DNA of 64,000 bases from Panonychus citri (GCF_014898815.1 NW_026515518.1:248001-312000), one strand, 5' to 3'. Numbered from the stretch's first letter, positions 1 through 14,768 are shown. The notes: generated from the letters alone by a model not told the origin. A program made the numbers and translations.

Positions 1-3000
1 TTCATTCAATTGAATTCCATCCTGATTATTGCAAATCAACAACATCCACCACGTCGACCTAATGTGATTCCTACCTTTCCTCCTGTCCATCACTCCACCA
101 CTATTACCACATCCATCATCGCATCATTTACCACCTTCACAACCTCAACACTATCATCGCTAAACAAAGACACTAACCAGATAATAACTTGAATTACAAC
201 CAACATACACTTGATTAAGTCTTTTTTTTCTCTCTCTCTTTTCATTCATCTTTCTTGGATTACATTTAGTAGATTTACGTCTAAAAGTCCGGAAGTCATT
301 TTAACGCCTTCGAATAAATAGAAAAAAACGAATTCGATTCAAAAGGAGAAGCCGATAAATTTACTCCTCTCTACTATTCTCAATGAAGTTTATGTTTAAA
401 ATTCAATGACTAATGAGAGAGGGAAGGAGATTCTCTCTATATCGTCACTAACTGTCATTTAAACCAAATAAGAAGTGGAGAAAATGATTCAATTCTAATT
501 CTTTTCGATTTGTATGATGATCATCTTCATCTTTTCCCATAAATTGGACAACCTTTACACCTGAGATGTTTTATTTTTATTCGAATACATCTCTTTATTA
601 TCTCATCTAATCAACCATTGGAAACAATCAATTGATTATGAAAGATAAACGATCCAAAGTATCACAAGCAATTGATTCTTGAGAATTATAGAAAACTTGA
701 GATCGACAGTAACTTTGGATAAATTTCAACAATTCGACAGATCTGGTTGTTATCGAGCGATTTCAGTGCCATATAGTCAATATGATCTTAAATCTTAAAA
801 TACGAAAATGTTTAACCAAAGGAAACATGGAAGACAATTAAAACTTCGAGAATGAAACAATCGTCCAGCAATTACATAAACTAAAAGACTCTCTTTTCCC
901 TGAAAAACTTGATCATCCATCTAAGTGTTGTTATTAAAATAACACAAAAATTGCAACAATTAATTAACTTCCATCTTTATACTCACCTGAATTTTTATCT
1001 TAATTAATCTCCTAGATCATTGATTATTTATCATCTTTGAGAAGACTCAAAGTTATAATTTATTTCAAACTTGAATCAATACAAATGATGGTCAAATTTG
1101 ATTAATTTATCTTTTACTAAAAGCATCATCATCTTCATCACCAATTGGGAAACTTTTGTTATTTCATCATCATCCTCACCAATACGTGATTATCATCATT
1201 TTGATAACAATTAACTGGCGGCCTTTTAAAGATGAAGAGACAACCTAAAAGTAACCAAGACAATGAGGAAGTCGTTGACCATTGGTCATTGGAAGGATAA
1301 ATACACTACAGATTTGGATGGCGTTAAAAAAAAAGCAATACAAGGAAACTCTTTACTCCATCACCCACTTTCTTTCAACACCAAACACTCATCAACAATC
1401 AAGCCCTTTAATTAACTTGTTATACTGGTCAATTTATAATTGTAATCATAACAAAAGTAACTCAATTCTCCCCAAGTTTCTCATTTATCTTCCTATTTCT
1501 CACCTTCTTTAACTTTCTCCCTCTCCATCTCTCTTTAGGCTGTCCATCTCATCTTATATCAACTCTCTCTCTCTCTCAAGCCTAAATTTAAAATTCAATT
1601 TTCTATTATCATTCACCTCCGATTTGCATAAAAGGTGAATCTTTAACCATCCAGTTAACAAATAATTAACCGTTAATTGTTAAAAAATCAAGTAGAAATC
1701 ACTTAAAGTGATCTACGGTCAAAAGTTACTTTCTATTTCTTTGCCTCTCTCTCTCTCTCTAATTTACTAATTGTCATCATTTGTTCATCCTCATTATCTT
1801 TCTGCTTTCTGCCTTTCGTCAGATCGTCAGGTTTCAGTCAATTAATGGACATTCCAAATTGAGCATAAACAATTACAATTAACTAATTGTAAACAAAACA
1901 TTGATTACACTGTATGTATTTTCACTTTGTAATTGCTATTATCAAACCAGAAAACTATCAAGTTTTTTTTAATTGTCATAAAAAGAAAAGCAAAAATCAT
2001 TTCCTCTTTTTGTTTATGAAATCATTTTAATTCACTTCACATTTAATTAGTTGTTTTTTTTCAAATTGATTAATTGATTATAATCAAAAAGTGAACAACA
2101 CTTACAAATGATTGAATACCAATTTACTGTACAATTGTTACTATTTAAAGTTTAGTTTTAATTTCTGGACAGATTTTCAGTTAATTGTGATCATTTGTAT
2201 TCCCAAAACCAAAAAAAAATCAATGATAATCAAACTAATTAACTGATCACCTTGATTTAAACCCGGACTCGAATCATTGATTTTCTTGTTCACTTGAACC
2301 TGAATTTACATTGATTATGTTACCTAATTAGATGAAAACAATTAATTGAAACCACACACAAACTGATCAATCACAATCATTGATTGTTCACTCAGTGAGT
2401 TGCTGATTAACTGGATGATTTAAATTGTATGAGATGATAATGATCATCAATGTGTCCTTTTTAGACAGTAAAGCGATGGTAACAATTATCTAATTGTATT
2501 TGCTAATCGATTAATCATTTAAATAGAACATAAAAATTTTCATTTTAATTAACATGATTATGATTAATTTTTACTCTTTTTCTTCAACAATATAATCTTC
2601 ATCAATTCATTCAATGTTTTAGATACTAATCAAGTCTGTTGTAGTTGAATGATTAATTGTGATGTGTAACGACAATTAAGAGTTAATCTAATCATGTTAC
2701 TGGATTTGGTTGAATACCATTGAAATGACAGCAATTGAATTTAAATTAATTGTAATCAGAAAAGAAGCAAAAAAATCTGTTCAAATTATGATTTAACTGC
2801 TGTTAGTTTTGTTTCTTCATGATCATGATCATAACTGATTTAATCAAATTAAATTATTAACTGAGAAATTAACCTTCAACTAATTCATTGGGAAAACTTA
2901 ATTGTAACAAATTGAATTGATAATTAGTTTGAAAAGGTAAATTATTTTCCATTGAGCATTTTGTTCATGTTGATCAACTTTTTCTTAGTCAATGGGAACA

Positions 3001-3842
3001 ATTTATCAATTGTGATCAAATTGATTAATTAATCTATTGTTTTAAGAGATTGATAGAGAATCAAATAAACAATTAATCATGAAAAGAAAAGGTTACAATT
3101 AAAGGTAATAATTGTTGATATTTTCCAATTCTTTCTGCTTATCTTGATCATTCTCAGGTAATTTGATATTAATTGTTCATTTTGATGATTAATTACTTTC
3201 AATTGATAGATAACAATTATTATTATTACAATAAGAGTTAAGGTTAAGGTTAAACTCTTTGACAATTAACCTTAAATTAATCCTGATTCTGTCAAACATT
3301 AATAGAAAATATCATTTAACTGTGACAAACTGTTTTTCTTTCAATTCTTAATAACAATTTGGATTAAATTGTTGATAATACAATACAATTAGATAATGAT
3401 AATTGTAATAAGGAAGAAAACTATTATTAGGATAACCCTGATAATCATCCGAATGATTATGATTATGATTAAGATTTAAAGTTGAGAGACATCATGTTAA
3501 CCTTGGACCGAGTTTAGAGTTGGTTGGTTAAATATTATGAATAGTAACCATCAGCATAATCAAAAAAAAATATCTTCGATGATTAGATTATCATTATTAA
3601 CGATAATGATATTTAATCATCGTTTTCTGTTTTTTAATTTGATATATAATGAATTAAGGCGAATTCACAGTTTCATATGATTTTCTTTGAGAAAAAGAAA
3701 ACAACATTTACGTTTAGTGTGTTTTTAGGTGAGGATTAATTTATATGTCGAGGTAATTGTTTGTAAGAAAAGAAGGTGATTTTTTGTTTCTTTTTATCCT
3801 TTTTTCAGGTCGTTGTTTGATTGATAGATTTGCTCATACACA

Positions 3843-3873
<31 letters not shown>

Positions 3874-4074
3874 ATGATATTGATGTCGATGGTGTTGTCT
3901 TTATGTGTGTGTAATGGTTTTGAATGGTAAAAGTGATTGTGAAACTGATAATGAGAGAAAATAATTATCGATTATACGAAAAAATAATAATGACGATGTC
4001 ATGTTTTGTTGTGATTGTTTTGAATGATTGTTGTTGGTATTGTTTTGATGATGATTTATAGATGAATAGATTAA
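1..4074. other. AT-rich intergenic DNA, no gene seen
   Basis: About 4 kb without a convincing coding exon. The open frames here are short and low in complexity (Ser/Thr/His-rich or Ile/Asn-rich). The stretch holds CT-rich tracts near 225, 1565 and 1745, many copies of the TTAATTGT/ACAATTAA word, and a GAT microsatellite at 3843-3872. It may contain regulatory DNA or untranslated sequence, but nothing here proves that. Confidence 0.6.
3843..3872. repeat. (GAT)n microsatellite
   Basis: About ten uninterrupted GAT units, continuing into degenerate GAT/TAT repeats. Similar GAT/CAT arrays recur across the non-coding DNA, for example near 22840, 29040 and 31435. Confidence 0.9.
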
Positions 4075-4965
4075 TCAAAATATCATTCTGAGAATGTTAA
4101 TTGTTGTATCTGAGGCTGCATCTTCTTCTGATCCTAAATCAGTTCCTTCCAGAGAACCTTCTTCTTCGGTTTCATCTTCTTCTTCGACATCTTCTGGTTC
4201 TTCGAGAATTTCTTCAATTGAGGTTAATTTTGGAGCCGATTTTGATCTTTCCAATGGTTGTCTAAAATTAGCTAATCCTTTAATTAAAAGTTGCTTCCTT
4301 AAAGGAATAAGAGGAATCTCTTGGCACGATGAGGCGAGGGATAGACGAAAGTTTTGTCGATACTTTTTTTCTCTCCTAAATTCTTGTAGAGCGGTGATTA
4401 ACCTTTTATTTAAAAATTCGGCCATCTCCTTGGCTTTACTTTCTTTACTACACAGAACTGCATGGCATCTTAATTCTTGTTTCATTTTACGTCCAACATG
4501 ACGATAGATCCAACAGAAAACTTTTGGATGATCAGGGTGAGTGGCAGCATAGGTAATTCGATTGGACCAATATTCAGTTAAACCATGTTCTCTGGTAATT
4601 GCTTTTAATCCAGAATTACAAATGGTTAACTTCATAAAAATATCATGTTTCACATTGGAACAATAATTTTTCCATAAGGTTGACAAAGGTTTGTCTATGG
4701 CACCATCACCTTTAGCCCAAAGGGTTAACACATTTCCAAGGTAGATCACTTTATAAACAGGATCATAATCGGTAATGGTTAAACTTTTTCGGGTTGACCA
4801 AAATTTTAATTGTACATTATTCAGTCCAAAACTTTTCTCACTTGATTTAAGAACCATTTTTTTTAATTTTGAGCACAAAGAGCTACGACGCTTTTCCTCC
4901 TCCACCTCCTCCGCCACTTTCTCCTTCTTGCCCGCCGTCGTTTTCACCTTTCTTCTAAGCCACAT
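4075..4965 (-). CDS. FAM43-like PTB/PID-domain adaptor protein
   Basis: A single-exon frame of 296 residues starting with ATG. Residues 1-60 are basic. A phosphotyrosine-binding (PID) domain covers about 66-200: it opens with DPVYKVIYLGN, runs through an aromatic WSNRITYAATHPDHPKVFCW segment, and ends in the helix carrying CHAVLCSKESKAKEMAEFL. This order of motifs, with the conserved 'LGN...GxG' opening, resembles the vertebrate FAM43A/B family, whose cellular role is poorly defined. The tail from about 251 is strongly acidic. PTB domains usually bind NPxY-type peptides on membrane-protein tails, so a cytosolic adaptor role is inferred. I see no splice signals inside and the frame is intact. 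Another PTB protein of similar architecture is possible, but FAM43 fits best. Confidence 0.8.
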   Translation of the reverse strand: MWLRRKVKTTAGKKEKVAEEVEEEKRRSSLCSKLKKMVLKSSEKSFGLNNVQLKFWSTRKSLTITDYDPVYKVIYLGNVLTLWAKGDGAIDKPLSTLWKNYCSNVKHDIFMKLTICNSGLKAITREHGLTEYWSNRITYAATHPDHPKVFCWIYRHVGRKMKQELRCHAVLCSKESKAKEMAEFLNKRLITALQEFRREKKYRQNFRLSLASSCQEIPLIPLRKQLLIKGLANFRQPLERSKSAPKLTSIEEILEEPEDVEEEDETEEEGSLEGTDLGSEEDAASDTTINILRMIF

Positions 4966-7900
4966 AAACAGGTTAACATGTTATAACATCCACACAGAGA
5001 AAGAAGGTAAAAAAATTGAACAATGGAGATGATGATGATGATAGTGATGATGAAGATTAATCCAAAAAGAAGAATTGGTGAGCTCAGCAAGATTTGAAAG
5101 ACCGATAAATAATATCCCAAATTGAAAGAGTCTAAAAAGTTGGGAGAAGAGAATAAAAAAAAACACAATGAAAGAAAGAGAGACAAAAAGAAAATCCGTC
5201 AGACGATTTCCTTTTACAGAAAATTCTCTAGGTTAATAGTGGGACAACAAACGCTCACACACAATAAAAACTGTACCAGCAAAAAAAGAAGAAAAAGAGA
5301 AAAAGGAAAAAAAATCTTTCATAACCGAAAAACACTGAAAACAATTTTGTTTGATTGGAACCAAAAACAAGGTAAACTTACCTATACAAAAGTAGAAAAA
5401 AACAGATGAAAACACTTGAATTGGAAATAAATGTTAATCCATTGGGATCATCTTGGTAACTATTAGAACCCAAGTTCCGATGTAAATATTTTATTATAAT
5501 TGTTTAAAAGTCTTCACCATAAACTCCGCCTGTGCTAATAATCATAAATGAGAGAGTGAGTTAGAGTGTTTGAGAGAGAGAAAGAGATGGATAGATAAAG
5601 AGGATGAAGATAGAGACAGAGGTAAATAGAAAGAGGAACAAACACGAATAAAGAGAGAGAGAGAGAGAGAGAAAAAAAACACCTTACCGAGAAAGATGGA
5701 AAATGAAGACGATGAAAGGAAGACACCAATTTAAGCAGAAAGGAGTAAACAGAAAAAAAGGAACAAAAAAGAAAAGAAAATCACCAAAATTTGTTCAATA
5801 TATTTACGCCAAGTTTTAGAGCTTGTTGATTCAATTGGTGGTGATGAAGATGATTAGGGTGATGATGATAAACACACAAGAGAGATGAAAACAAGTTATC
5901 TAATAGTAACGATTACAGGGTGAAAAAAGTTGCAGCTAAAGAAAAGGGGAAAAAGAGAGGATCAAACATGGCGCAGATAGAAAATGATCATCAGTCCGTT
6001 GGTACCAACAGCAGATCAACAATTGTTATCAATTAAAATCAACTTTACTCTTCTACGCATCGTCATCTCCTCCCACCTTTAGTTAAAATATTTGCAAACA
6101 CCTTGTAGATGGTGAGAGAGAACACAGAAAGAAAGAAGAAAACTCAAGAGAAAAAGAGAAAAAGAGAGACGATGATGAAGATGAGAACTAACCGCTTACC
6201 TTTAAAAAATTTTCTTTCTTTTCTCTTTCTCACCTTTTTTTCTCCAATCCAGCGCCATCTATATTCTTCTAAAAGAACAACTCATTTTTGGAATTTTCTG
6301 TTTACCTTTTTATTTTTTGTTCTCTCAATTTTTTTTTGATTAATTATTATTCTTGTTAATTAGTTATTTAAATTTTCTCCTTTTTTGTTCTTATTTCTTT
6401 TTTTTTTCGAACGTTGAATTTTTCTCATTATTCACTTTTTTTCTGTTGGAATTAACTGGCGATCATTTAATTGGTTTCTCTTCATGTTGTTTACTTGTTT
6501 GTTTTAAGATTTTAATTGTGACCAACTTTTTGTTTTAATTATGTATTGGTGATTGTACGTTGATTAGTCCTGATTTATTTTGTTGTTTATTTTGATTTGC
6601 AGAGTAAATGATGAACAAAATTGATTTACTTCATGTATTATGTATATTACATTACATTACTGATGATCTTTTACTTGAGCCTCCTCCTTCTTGATGATGG
6701 AAATTTATTTTTCTCCAACTAAATTAACTTTGATTCTGCTTTCACTTTTTAAACACTCTCTCCATATCTTGATGTGTATTTAAGCTTTAATCTTAAGTGA
6801 ATTTGATGTAATTCAATGTGCTGGTGTTGGTATTTGATTTTATAAATAAATCAGCAAAAAAAAACTGTGATGATACAATTTAAATTGCTCCAGGAAAAAG
6901 GTCCAATTATAATTGAATTTATCTGATGTTGAAACAATTTGATTGAGTATGAAAAAGGAATAGTTAATTGTTATCATAACCTCAGGCCTTAATTGTGAAA
7001 CATTTTCCCAATTGACAATAAGATATGATTTGGAAAATATTTCAATCATTTTCATATGTATTACAATTAAATTGTTATCATCTAGACAAAGATTGAGAAG
7101 AGAGAGAGAGAAATAGACAATCAATTGTGAATCAATTAATTGTTGCAAACTGTTCAAATTATGGTTAATTGATTCTCGATGATTAACTTAATACATCTAC
7201 CATTATATTACCTTTTCTATTGTCAACAATTTAATTGCAAATTAAATTTTTCCATTGTTTACCAATCCTCCTTGTTTAAGTATCCAAAACAAACATGATT
7301 ATTGTTGATGATGATAAATTAACAACTATCATGGTTTTAATTGTGATTAGCTTGATGATGTGAAATGTGATGATCTTTGTCTTATGTAAATTTAATTGTT
7401 CCAACACCAATAAACCACCATGACAATGAGATTGATCAAAGTGATGACGATAATGATCATCATGTTGATGACAATTCCATTCTGATATAAACTTTCCCTG
7501 AATAAGAACGATAGATAGAGAGAGAGAAAAACTAATGATGATGATTAACTGATTAATTGTTTATCTTTAATTACAATTAGTGAGTTGTTGTTTAAACATT
7601 TCGAGGTTAAACCCGGATACCCAATTGTGTTCCTGTTTTAATTGTTGAGATGAAATAACAACAACTATCAATACAAATGCTAGAATTAAGTTAATCCAAA
7701 TTACAACCATTTTAATTATAACCATTTACCTTTTCACCCTTTCAATTAACTGTTCATTAAACCTTTTGATTACCTTTTTCTTATGATGGTGATTATATTT
7801 TAATCTCAAGTATTGATTGTTGAATAACAACAACAATTATCAAGGCTGAATAACCATCATGATAATCATCTCATGATGAAAAGAAATGGAAACTTTTTTC

Positions 7901-10900
7901 TTTACCTTTAAGAGTTTTCTTATTTTTCTTATTCATTGTCATTCACTTTCATCATCATGTTGATCATCATGTTGATCATCATGTTGATCATCATGGTTCT
8001 TGATTCATCTTCATTAATCTAGTTCTTCCTACACACAGAATCGAGATGATGATGATTATGATGACTTGCGGTTCTCATTTCAGCTTATTGGTGGTTGGAA
8101 CTTTTTTTTTACTCTTCAATGATTAACCCTGATTGGAATTAGATTCTTATTGATTGTTGTGGTTATCCAATTTAGAGTTAATCATCTTTAGGGTCTTTTT
8201 CAAACTGTCACCAATTAGTTCAATCATTGAATCATCTCACTTTTCATGAACGACAAGACATCAACTTATCATGATCATCTTATTATCAACTTTTCTTATT
8301 AACTTTCAATATCTATTACACTTTTGTTTGGAGATTCACACAATTGATTATCCAAGTAAAACTAAATCAACAGGTAGTATTATTGTTTAATCCAGTTCAT
8401 TGATCATCACAATCAAAAGACAAAATAATCAGCTAAACAATAAGAAATCAACAATCAACTGTTACCATTAATAAAACTTTTCCATTCAATATCATATTGG
8501 ACATTCTATTAAGAATTGGTAACAATCAATTTCTATGAAAATTAAACAATCCAATTAGCTAATCAGCTACAATTTAAAGTGAGAAAAAAATTAATCAACT
8601 AACCATAATTTTCATTGACCAATTAATATTAAACTGATTCGGTTTATTAAAAATAAATGGCTGATAAATAGTAAACCATTTGAAAAGTTATTCTAATTGT
8701 AACAATTAACATTTTACATCCTCGTTAATTGTTAATCCGAACGTGTAAATATTTCACCTAAACAACAATTAGATTGATTTCTTTTCTCTCTCTCTCTCTC
8801 TCTTCCTTTTCATCACAATTAGTTAATTGTTGAAAATAATATACAAAATCCAAGGTTATCATGTAAATATTAATAATAGAAAAGGAAATGTCTCAATTCA
8901 AATGTTACCGTTAATCATTTATTGTTAATTGTTAATTGTTGAAATTATTCATTATTATTCAATATCAACAATCAACTTTTTTAACTAATTGATGTCAAAT
9001 TGTGATAACAATTTGATTAAATTAACCTTCAGTTCAATGATCTTTTGCTCTACTGATTTTTAATGAGAGAAGTGAAAAAAAATCAAACATGTAAAAATAT
9101 CAATTAACTATCAACAATTAATAAATTGTTATCCAATCATTATCACCTAACTGTTGATATTATGTTGTTTATATTATTGTGATATTTAATGATAATGATA
9201 AGTAAACAATTTGCTTCAAACAATTAACTAAATGATGAAATGATTAACGGTGATTGATGTAACGTTGACCGACAATTAACTGATTGTTACAATTTGATAA
9301 TCACAAAGAAACTGTGATAAAGTTACTTGGTCAATTGAAATGGTAACAATTTACTAATTGTTTGTGAGATGATGAATCAAGATACAAAACTGTGAGTTTG
9401 ATTGTTAATCAAAAGGATTGAAATAAATTATAACAATTAACAAAGTTAATCAAATTGAGGAAGTTAATTATTTAATCATAATCATCATCACAATTATCAT
9501 ATGCAAATAGCTATGGAAAGTTAATTGTTATTTGTTACTTTTGATTTGAATTAATTGATTATGTTGATGGTTGTATGATATGAGTAAATTGTTGAGCGCA
9601 ATCAAAAAAAAACAGGGAAATTAATTAATTGTTAACAATTAAAGTCTGAAAATTTTTTCCATTCTGCTATTAAAAGTTATTAAACTTGATTAAATTAAAT
9701 TATCGCCGATGATGATAATTTAAGTTATCAATAATAATTTAATTCAATTAAATATCATTGATCTTGATTGATTAACAAAAAATTGAAATTGTCAAAAATG
9801 ATTAACCAACAATTTAACAACCAAATCAATTGACATGAAAATCTTATGATTTTCATCATAAAGTAATAAACAATATCGATGGTTAAAGTTAATTGCTGTA
9901 AGTTTAGTCGTTGTAATTAGTTAATTGTTATCTTTCCCAGGGATTCAATTACTTATAATTATTAGATCAATATCATTGGTAAAAAAAACAAGTAATTAAT
10001 AATAATTGAATCAATCAAATTAGTTAATTGTTGATTATCTTGATTTTCTCACTTAACTTGACTACATTTGTAACAAATCCCTGGAAATCAAACAAATCAA
10101 CATGATTACAATTAATGATTAGTACACTTGTTAATCAGTGTAATTGAATAACTGATCAAACCTTTACAATTAGATCAGATTAATATTGTTAATCATAATT
10201 TTTTTTTTCAACAATTTAATCGGTTTCGGGTTAAAACTTTTAAACTTTCTTCCGGTTTAATGATTTACTTTGATTGTGAACCAATTTAATCAAAGTTATT
10301 TCATAATTTACCCTAAGCCAATGATTAACTGATTAACATTAATTACTTTGATTATTGAAGCTTATTTTCAGTTTAATTTGACCACAATTAAGTTAATCAA
10401 GTTAATCATATTGAATGAGATTGAAAAAACAAATTAAACTTTTTGTTTCCATTCAATATCAGTAATTTGTTTCATGATTAACTTGATTTTGTTTAATTGT
10501 TTGCTTTTGATAATCATCATCGATCATCAATCAGCTTAATTGTCTAACTAATTTGAAATTATCTAATAATCAAGTGGAGATTACATAATAATCAGAAACA
10601 ATTAAGTAACAATTTGAAGAGGAATTAAAATTTTCCTCTCTCATCATAATCCTTTAAATGAATTGGTGTTGATTAAAGTTTATAATATTTTAATATCCTT
10701 TAATTGTTTACAATTAGCTAATCAAACAATTTGCAATCAAAAGATGAAGATGCAATTTAATGACATCTAATTATTGGTTTTAATTGTCAAGAGCTGTTGC
10801 TTTTTAAGCCTACAATTAAGCTTAATCAATTGACGTAGTAGAGACATTGACTAAACTACAGACACTCTTAATTGTGATTAGTTTTAATTGTTATCAATTA

Positions 10901-13385
10901 CTGGGAGCAAGTAAAGAGTTTCCAAGGTAAATGATGATTTTAATTGTTTCCAACTGTAATTAATTTAGATGCCTCAAGTTAATTTAGTTTGATTAGTCCT
11001 CTTGAAAGATAATGATGGCTATTAGTTGATTAAATTGTCTTCTTGTTATTGATTAATTTTAATCACTTTCAATCAATGGTTATTTATATCAATACACTTA
11101 TTTAATCAACAACAATCAAACTATTCCTACAATTAATGTTACTTTTATATTGTAAAATTAATATTAATAATTTCAAGATGATCAACACCTTAATTGTTAA
11201 TCAGTTAGAATCAAATTTTCGCAGTCTAATTAATGTTAATCAACAAAGATTTTAATTGTAAACAAATTTGTTTTTCTTTGACTGTTGATGAACAAAATTT
11301 GCAAATAAGGTTACAATTAAAAAGATTGAATTAATTAACCATTTGCAAAGAAAATTAAATGAAAACAATTGCAATTAATTGTTCCAACAAATTGTAACAA
11401 TTTAGTTTCTGATCATGTAACAATTTAATATATCAAATGATTACAATCAAATTGTAAGGTCAGTAAACTAATATTTAATTTAATCACGATGATGGTTAAA
11501 AAAAATTGACAATCAACAAGTTTTATTGATTAATTTGATTAACTAACTTTAGATTTACAACAATTAACAGCCTAAAGCATTAAACTAATTGTGATTATCT
11601 ATTGATTGAGACAATTAACTGTTACACTTTAAATCATTGTGATCTGTTTGCATTGAATTTGCAATTAGTTAATTGTAATAATCAAGATGAAAATTTTTCC
11701 ATTTTCAGGATAAATTTGATTAAGATTATTGTTAATTGTGATTAAGATGATGAGAGTTATTGAAAATTGTTTTAAGATTTATGATTAAGGAAGAGATTAT
11801 TTAATTTCATGTTTTCTTTTACTTGATTAACTTAATCATCTTTTCTGACCTCATCCCCAAATGAATGATTATAATTAAAGTTAATTATTTAAACAAGTTG
11901 AACAATTAATGAGAGTGAAAGTTGTAATCGTTAAATTTATATAAATATAATTTAATTTAATTTCTCATCTTTTTAATCAACAAAAAAAGGAAACTTTTAT
12001 TTTTAGATTGAAATTTAAACCAAAATTATATCATAACAATTAAATTGATTAACATTTTGATCTGTTGATTGATTTATTTTCAGATTTTTGCTAAATTGTG
12101 ATTATTTTATTATTAATTGTTTCCAATTGTTTCATTGTTTGCTAATTGTTGTCATCATTTGATTAGTTTTAATTGTTTTTCATTACAATTAAACTTTTAA
12201 AGCTCAACTTTTTTTTTCCTCGCGCTAATCAATTTGACTGATTAACTGATTGTTATACTTGATTGTTTGAACAATTTTCTCAATCATTTGCTATAATTTG
12301 CAAACCTATTGATTGTTAACCTTGATTGTTAATTGATTGTTTGTTTTCAACGAAAACAAAACTTTGATTAACTTTTTGATATCATTTGATTATCGTGACT
12401 AATTGTTTTGATAACTATGTGTTAATTGTAGTGATTAAGAACCGGAAGATGATTGTTTCTCATTAAATAACCTTTTAGACTATCATTGATTGGTTAATTA
12501 GTTTGTTTTTCTCCTTCTAATAGTTAATTAAATTGTTGTCTATCGTTTTCTTTACACCTCCACAAACATAATTAAAATTGATAACAAACTACTTCCGATT
12601 AATAAACTTGATAATTAAACTTTAACGTGAAGGTTATTATGTCTTTCAAGATGATTCATTAATTGTTATCAGTAATCATTATATTCATTGAGTAACACAA
12701 TTAACGCTAATTGTCAGCCAGTAATAATTAATTCTGAAAATTTTCAAACTTTTCCTAATCTTAATTAACCAGTTAATTTTAGATCGACAGGATATTTAAG
12801 TTAATCATCATGATAATAATTTGATTCTTGTCTGGTGAATCAAAATTGATTATTAATCAACAATTGATTTGCTAATTTGTCTTAATTAACTTGAATACGG
12901 TTCGAATTAGTGTCTCCCTCTACTGATTGCGATCTCAACTGTAATTAGAAACCAAATTAATCAAATTGTTTTCATTTGATCAGCAAATAGTTGCAACAAT
13001 TTAGATTATAATATGAAATAAATTACATGGAAAGTTAATTGTGAAGGAGTAAAAAAAATCTTTCACTTTTATTAATTTCCTTTGAGTGATAATTACATAA
13101 TCAACCCATTCTTATTTAATGATTGTAAGGTTTTAATTATGATCCATCGTGAGGTGATTTAATTAAGAAGTTAATTTTTTTCTATTGAAAGATTTTTTCA
13201 ATTAATGAGACGACGTCTCATGTTTAACCTTAGATGGAGTTAATTATGTGTGTTGATGGTAAAGAGACTAATTTGAATGGGGAAAAGTTCATTATGATCT
13301 TTCATCATCAATAACAATCAATACTTGGAACTGAATTAAGATATTATTATCATAATTCAGTTACATCGAGATTGTCTGATCAGTT
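4966..13385. other. 8.4 kb gene-poor region
   Basis: No exon could be supported. The first 1.5 kb contains purine-rich tracts and GA repeats (near 5655) that give spurious Lys/Arg/Glu-rich and Ser/Leu-rich frames. From about 6.5 kb on it is very AT-rich, with dense TTAATTGT/ACAATTAA words. A 12-base tandem (ATCATCATGTTG, about 3.5 copies) lies at 7952-7995. An interrupted palindrome lies at 13206-13222. The part next to 4966 probably includes the FAM43-like 5' UTR and promoter, but no landmark fixes it. Confidence 0.55.
7952..7995. repeat. 12-base tandem repeat (ATCATCATGTTG)
   Basis: About three and a half copies of a CATCATGTTGAT unit in a row, a compound of the GAT/CAT microsatellite common in this window. 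No coding role is apparent. Confidence 0.75.
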
Positions 13386-14768
13386 ATGTCTCCATATGAA
13401 TATCATGAGTTCAACGAACAAGAGAAAATCATTCAATCTTATTGGAGATGTTGTTTGGAACGGAAAACAACGAGAGAAGCGGTGAGTGACCTGTTGGGTG
13501 TCGCTGAGAAATCAGCGGTTCGTTGGTATTGTATAGTTCGAGGGTACGAACAGATTAAACCAATAGCCAAAGGTCGATATATTTTCGAGCTTTTTCTCGA
13601 CTTTATTGGTGCAATTATCTTGTTACGAGGTTTCTTGATGATCGTTGTACCTTTTGCTCCGGTTCGAATTGCCTTAGGTGATCCTTTTATTGGCTCAACA
13701 GCTCATGGAATTCAGATCATGCTGGTTAACGGGATATTGATACTTGCCTGTGGTCTTAGATATCATTGTTTCGCAGCGGAAAAACGAGGGCCCGTTGAAG
13801 CGTTCCAACTTTATCATCGCCTTAGGGCAACAAAGTTTGACCATAAAAAGTTCAAGTTAACATCAGCTGATTGTTCACATATTAGAAAGTTGTTTTTTCT
13901 CTTTATCCGTTTCTATCTCATCATAACACCATTAACTTGCTTGGCGATTGCAGGTTGGTTGGGATTTGCATTTATCGCCAACCCAATCAACTACGACAAT
14001 TTAACGAATTTTGTGGTCATCGGTGTTTGGACAGTCATCGTCTCTATTACGATCACTTTGGGCACTTATCCCTCTTATTGGATTTATATTCAAAATACTT
14101 TGATTATGGTTTTTGTTGCATTCGCACTTAATTCCAATCAATTTTTCGGTCAGCTACTGGTCAAGTCAGGAATTAGAGCTAATCAAAACGATATATTCGA
14201 ATATTTTTCTCAGCAAAATAAAATCTACAATACGATCAATCGGTCAATCGTTGATTTAGGATCAACTTTTTCTCATGGTGTTATTGTCGCTTCAGGTCTT
14301 GCTGATTTCGCCATGTTTGTTAGTATCTGGATTGGAACGGGAAGTGATCTATTCGATTACCTTATTTTCGCTGTTGGAATAACAATTTTCTCTGCAATAG
14401 TAATGGTCAATATTCTGGCCGCACTTACAGTTGTAAAGGTGAACAATTAATTACTCACATCAATCGAGATACTTTGACTGAAACTTTGTCATTCTCAATA
14501 TTAAAATTGATTCCTCAGGTCTCTTCGTGCCATTTAACTAATTATCAGATCGCTAGATATTGTAAATTAAATTTATCTGCCAATTTAAAAGTAAGTCATC
14601 ACCAATTAATTAGAATGATTAACTTTTCCAATTTCAATTTCATCTCAGTTATTGGCTACATGTGAACGAATGAATGTCAATCAGATCGGTTTCACCCTCG
14701 GCGGAATCTTCACCATGAATTCCCATTCGTTCATGTTGGTTGGTAATAATTGTCTTCTTTTCAATTAA
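13386..14768 (+). CDS. gustatory-receptor-like seven-transmembrane protein
   Basis: The model has three exons: 13386-14438, 14519-14590 and 14649-14768. Both introns have GT-AG borders and are phase 0. The ATG at 13386 opens a 351-codon first exon that encodes an N-terminal cytoplasmic region and several hydrophobic spans, including FLDFIGAIILLRGFLMIVV and SIWIGTGSDLFDYLIFAVG. The small exons encode the C-terminal region, with a GFTLGGIFTMN segment like the GF.AGG.F.(V/L)(N/D) signature of arthropod gustatory receptors. Such receptors are ligand-gated cation channels with an internal N-terminus. The usual terminal TYhhhhhQF motif is not visible: reading through stops at 14768, and a donor at 14743 could lead to a last exon I could not find. 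Assignment to the GR superfamily is likely; ligand unknown. The C-terminus is uncertain. Confidence 0.68.

Noticed and set aside
4094..4501. Ser-rich plus-strand frame opposite the FAM43-like gene
   Set aside because: Antisense shadow of the acidic tail (GAA/GAT codons read backwards as Ser); no domain.
5122..5409. Lys/Arg-rich open frames on both strands
   Set aside because: They arise from purine-rich low-complexity DNA; no start context, domain or splice structure.
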